Source: Cryptomeria japonica (taxonomy: Eukaryota; Streptophyta; Pinopsida; Cupressales; Cupressaceae). Taken from it: a stretch of 64,000 nt of DNA. The notes below the pieces were generated by a model. It was not told the DNA's origin, made no database searches, and was given only the letters and a program-made list of their open reading frames with translations. The DNA lies in assembly GCF_030272615.1 (NCBI RefSeq), contig NC_081407.1, positions 264,602,574 to 264,666,573 of the forward strand, read 5' to 3'. A program made the translations under genes and the position numbers. This document shows, piece by piece, positions 61,471 through 64,000 of the stretch. How positions within the stretch are numbered: the first letter of the stretch is position 1; each line of letters begins with the position of its first letter.

Positions 61471-61926
61471 TTGAAGGCTTTGAGAGCTATGAGTGGTAAA
61501 ACTTTAGAGGGAGTGGCTCTTTTCAGTGGAAAGATGGATCTAGATGCTCTTATAGAATGGGTTGAAGGCCTAGAAAACCATTTTGAATGTGATGGAATAA
61601 CTGAAGCACAAAAGGTTAAAGTAGCAAAATCAAGGTTGAGAGGGGTAGCCTTAACTTGGTGGAAGTTCATTCAAGAGGAAAGGGTGAAAGAAGGTAAGCA
61701 ACCAATAGCCACCTGGAAAGCAATGGTAGCCAAAATTAGAGAAACCTATCTTCCAGAAGACTATGAGGTCCAACTACACACGAAAAGACAAAATTTGAGA
61801 CAAAAAGACTTAGATGTCAGTAGCTACACTGAGGAGTTTCAAAAACTATGCATGAGATCCAAGGTTGTAGAAGAAGAAACTATAAAAGTAGCAAGGTATT
61901 TAAATGGGTTGAGATGGAACATATAG
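61471..61926 (+). CDS. gag: Chromovirus 2 gag (Retrotrans_gag)
   Basis: 151 codons with the capsid-like pattern: LIEWVEGLENHFECDGITEA, AKSRLRGVALTWWKFIQEER, TWKAMVAKIRETYLPEDYEV, VSSYTEEFQKLCMRSKVVEE, RYLNGLRWNI. Stop TAG 61924. Confidence 0.93.
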   Translation: MKALRAMSGKTLEGVALFSGKMDLDALIEWVEGLENHFECDGITEAQKVKVAKSRLRGVALTWWKFIQEERVKEGKQPIATWKAMVAKIRETYLPEDYEVQLHTKRQNLRQKDLDVSSYTEEFQKLCMRSKVVEEETIKVARYLNGLRWNI

Positions 61927-61932
61927 GAAGAG

Positions 61933-62445
61933 ATGAGTCTGTTATGTCCACAAACAGTACACAAGTGTTATCAACTAGCACTTAGAGTGGAAGAGAAGAT
62001 TAAAAAAAAGAAAGAACAAAACAATAGAGGTAGAGGTAGGGGAAGAGATGGTAGAGGCCATAAAGGTAGTTTTGGGGGAAAAAGCATAGATCAATGGTCC
62101 CAAGGAGAGTCTAAACTTATAGAGCAAAGTGGGGATTCTCAGAGAAGACCCAACTATAGAGGTAGGGGATCAAGCAACCCAAGTAGGGGTAGATATAATG
62201 GACTAGGGAGAGGGTCCTACTTCTCAACCACGAAGTGTTATAAGTGTCAAACGTTGGGCCACCCTACCTATAGATGCCCAGAGAAGTCTAGTTCATCCTA
62301 TGGTGGTGAAAAGAGGGTCAACTATGTTCAGGAAGATGGAAGTAATACCAAAACTTCAGCATTGAACCTAGCTTCAGAAGATGGTGAGAGTTTGATGATC
62401 AAGAGAGTGTTAATGAATAAGCCACATAGTATTGAGGTCTCATAG
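61933..62445 (+). CDS. gag: Chromovirus 2 gag C-terminus with zinc knuckle
   Basis: 170 codons. Basic Arg-Gly-rich stretch (NRGRGRGRDGRGHKGSFGG), then CYKCQTLGHPTYRCPEK (CX2CX4HX4C). Nucleic-acid binding. Stop TAG 62443. Confidence 0.92.
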   Translation: MSLLCPQTVHKCYQLALRVEEKIKKKKEQNNRGRGRGRDGRGHKGSFGGKSIDQWSQGESKLIEQSGDSQRRPNYRGRGSSNPSRGRYNGLGRGSYFSTTKCYKCQTLGHPTYRCPEKSSSSYGGEKRVNYVQEDGSNTKTSALNLASEDGESLMIKRVLMNKPHSIEVS

Positions 62446-63000
62446 AGAAGAGCATTGTTCAGGATTAAGTGTAAAATCATGGGAAAGGTGTGTAAGGTGA
62501 TCATAGATTCAGGATCCACAGATAACATCATATCAGAAGAATCAGTAAGCAAATTGAAACTACCTAGGATACAACACAAGGAGCCATACAAAGTAACATG
62601 GTTAAATAAGGGACAACATGTGTTAGTAAATGAGCAAGCCTAGGTAGATTTCCACATAGGTGAATACACAGATAGGATTATGTCTGACATCCTTCCTATG
62701 GATGCTTGCCATCTACTATTGGGTAGACCATGGTAGTTTGACAAGAAGGAACAACATGTTGGGGAAAGAAACTCCTACTTATTTCAGAAAGATGGAGTAA
62801 CTTATCAGATTCAATCCCTTAATGAAGAAGGAGAGAGCAGTAGCAACAAAGTACCTAACATCTTGTTAATGGATGAGAAAGAATTCATAAAAACACTAGA
62901 AGAGGGTGAGGGCATTGGCTATGCACTCATAGTGACACCTAAAGAGAAAAAGAAGGATAAACAAATTGAAATCCCACAAGAAGTGTAGCAACTTCTTGAC
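62446..63000 (+). pseudogene. pr: Chromovirus 2 protease region
   Basis: Protease VCKVIIDSGSTDNIISEESV (active-site Asp-Ser-Gly), then ILPMDACHLLLGRPW followed by a TAG where Gln is usual, and a linker to RT (FIKTLEEGEGIGYALIVTPK). Stops at 62641, 62734 and 62986. Confidence 0.88.
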
Positions 63001-64000
63001 AATTTTATAGACATCATAAGTAATGGTACACTAGCAACTTTACCACCTCCTAGAGCCATAAGTCATCAGATTGACTTCATACCAGGAGCTTCTTTGCCAA
63101 ACAAAGCAGCCTATAAGATGACTCCTAAACAAAACAAAGAAGTAGCAAGACAAATTCAAGAACTGTTAGACCAAGGGTTAATCAGAAAGAGTATAAGTCC
63201 TTGTGCAATACCTATAGTGTTAGCACCAAAGAAAGGGGGTACATGGAGACTATGAACAGATTCTAGAGCTATAAACAGAATCACTATAAGATACAGGTTT
63301 CCCATTCCTAGAATAGAAGACTTGATGGATTGTTTAGGGGGTGCACAGTACTTCACAAAAATAGACTTGAAGAGTGGCTACCATAAGATTAGAATAAAGG
63401 AGGGTGATGAGTGGAAAACCACCTTCAAGACAAATGAGGGTCTCTATGAGTGACTAGTTATGCCATTTGGTCTTTCTAATGCTCCCAACACATTCATGGG
63501 ATTAATGAATGAAGTTTTGCATGATTTTCTTGGCAAGTTTGTTGTAGTCTACTTAGATGATATTCTCATTTTTAGTAGGACTAAAGAAGAGCACTTGAAG
63601 CATTTAGCTATTGTATTGCAAAAGTTACCTGATGAACAACTAACCATAAATCTTGAAAAGTGTGATTTTATGAAGCAAGAATTGGTCTATCTCAATTTTG
63701 TTGTATTGGGTGGAGATCTGAAAATGGACCAATCTAAGGTTGCAGCCATAACAAGTTAGCCAAATCCAAGAATAGCAAGTGATGTCAGAAGCTTTCATGG
63801 CCTAGCACAGTTTTGTAGAAAGTTCATCAAGGGGTTCAGTGAGATTTGTGCTCCAATGTTGGATACCATCAAAGGGGGTGTTAAGGTAAAATTTCAGTGG
63901 ACAAATGCAGCTCATAAGGGGTTTGAAATGCTGAAAACTAAGGTTGCTTCACAACCAGTATTCATACTTCCTAGTTTTGATAAGTTTTTTACTATTGAAT
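63001..64000 (+). pseudogene. rt: Chromovirus 2 reverse transcriptase (partial at window edge)
   Basis: [100 protein letters not shown] and catalytic [19 protein letters not shown]; then the connection domain SDVRSFHGLAQFCRKFIKGF. Stops at 63253, 63451 and 63757. Runs off the right edge before RNase H and integrase. Confidence 0.95.

Larger units (their letters stand above)
61258..64000 (+). pseudogene. gag-pol: Chromovirus 2 gag-pol, one frame with nine stops (continues off the window)
   Basis: From ATG 61258 a single frame runs to the window end, broken by stops at 61459, 61924, 62443, 62641, 62734, 62986, 63253, 63451 and 63757 and by no frameshift I can detect. Gag, zinc knuckle, protease and RT are in Ty3/gypsy order. 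Several stops fall where Gln, Trp or Arg is expected (for instance after GRPW, and between YE and LVMPFG). A strongly decayed but collinear element. Confidence 0.92.

Overview
This 64-kb window is transposon-derived DNA from a large plant nuclear genome. I see no ordinary host gene, tRNA, rRNA or CRISPR array. The deeply nested, heavily decayed LTR elements, long AT-rich non-coding tracts and satellites fit a large-genome seed plant, plausibly a gymnosperm. That is inference; the species cannot be read from the sequence.

Layout. 1-1084: minus-strand Ty1/copia remnant in which reverse transcriptase is fused to a gag zinc-knuckle/protease segment (pol order scrambled). 1095-4885: 3.8-kb palindromic satellite built from a 20-mer and its reverse complement, followed by (TC)n(AC)n. 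5492-8483: decayed plus-strand gene resembling a DDE-type transposase that I cannot place in a named superfamily. 8484-10833: AT-rich repeats. 10834-12939: unrecognised minus-strand coiled-coil coding block. Its upstream flank is interrupted by a 7.1-kb insertion (13180-20300) with a perfect 5-bp target duplication CCAAG. 21330-23004: second unrecognised minus-strand coding block, whose leader (23.5-24.4 kb) is dense in TTATCCC/GGGATAA motifs. 24780-29105: ~358-bp tandem satellite, with one unit split by a deleted LTR element.

29188-48412: minus-strand Ty3/gypsy Tat-lineage element. Internal copy A has gag, protease, a G-patch-like segment, RT, RNase H, a second RNase H and integrase. It carries an antisense Plant Mobile Domain ORF downstream of integrase, a tRNA-Lys primer-binding site and a 1.18-kb 5' LTR. 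A truncated second copy B (leader plus start of gag) lies beyond it in tandem. Gag and antisense PMD leaders both carry arrays of TTAGCGC motifs in the sense orientation of their own transcripts. The Tat LTR sits inside the pol gene of chromovirus 1 (48413-49829, integrase plus chromodomain). That chromovirus's 3' LTR is split by a complete Tork-type copia element (50890-56896, TSD GTCTC, two 890-bp LTRs about 3% diverged). 58641-59034: copia gag fragment interrupted by chromovirus 2 (2.14-kb 5' LTR, tRNA-Met-type PBS, gag-PR-RT running off the window).

Two themes recur. (1) Coding regions decay mainly by in-frame stop codons, many explicable as C-to-T/G-to-A changes, with few frameshifts, as expected for methylated silenced transposons. 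(2) Long non-coding leaders upstream of several ORFs are laced with a short motif specific to each element (TTAGCGC, TCGATGAA, TTATCCC, and the 20-mer palindromic array). This motif-laced leader architecture is the most unusual feature of the window.
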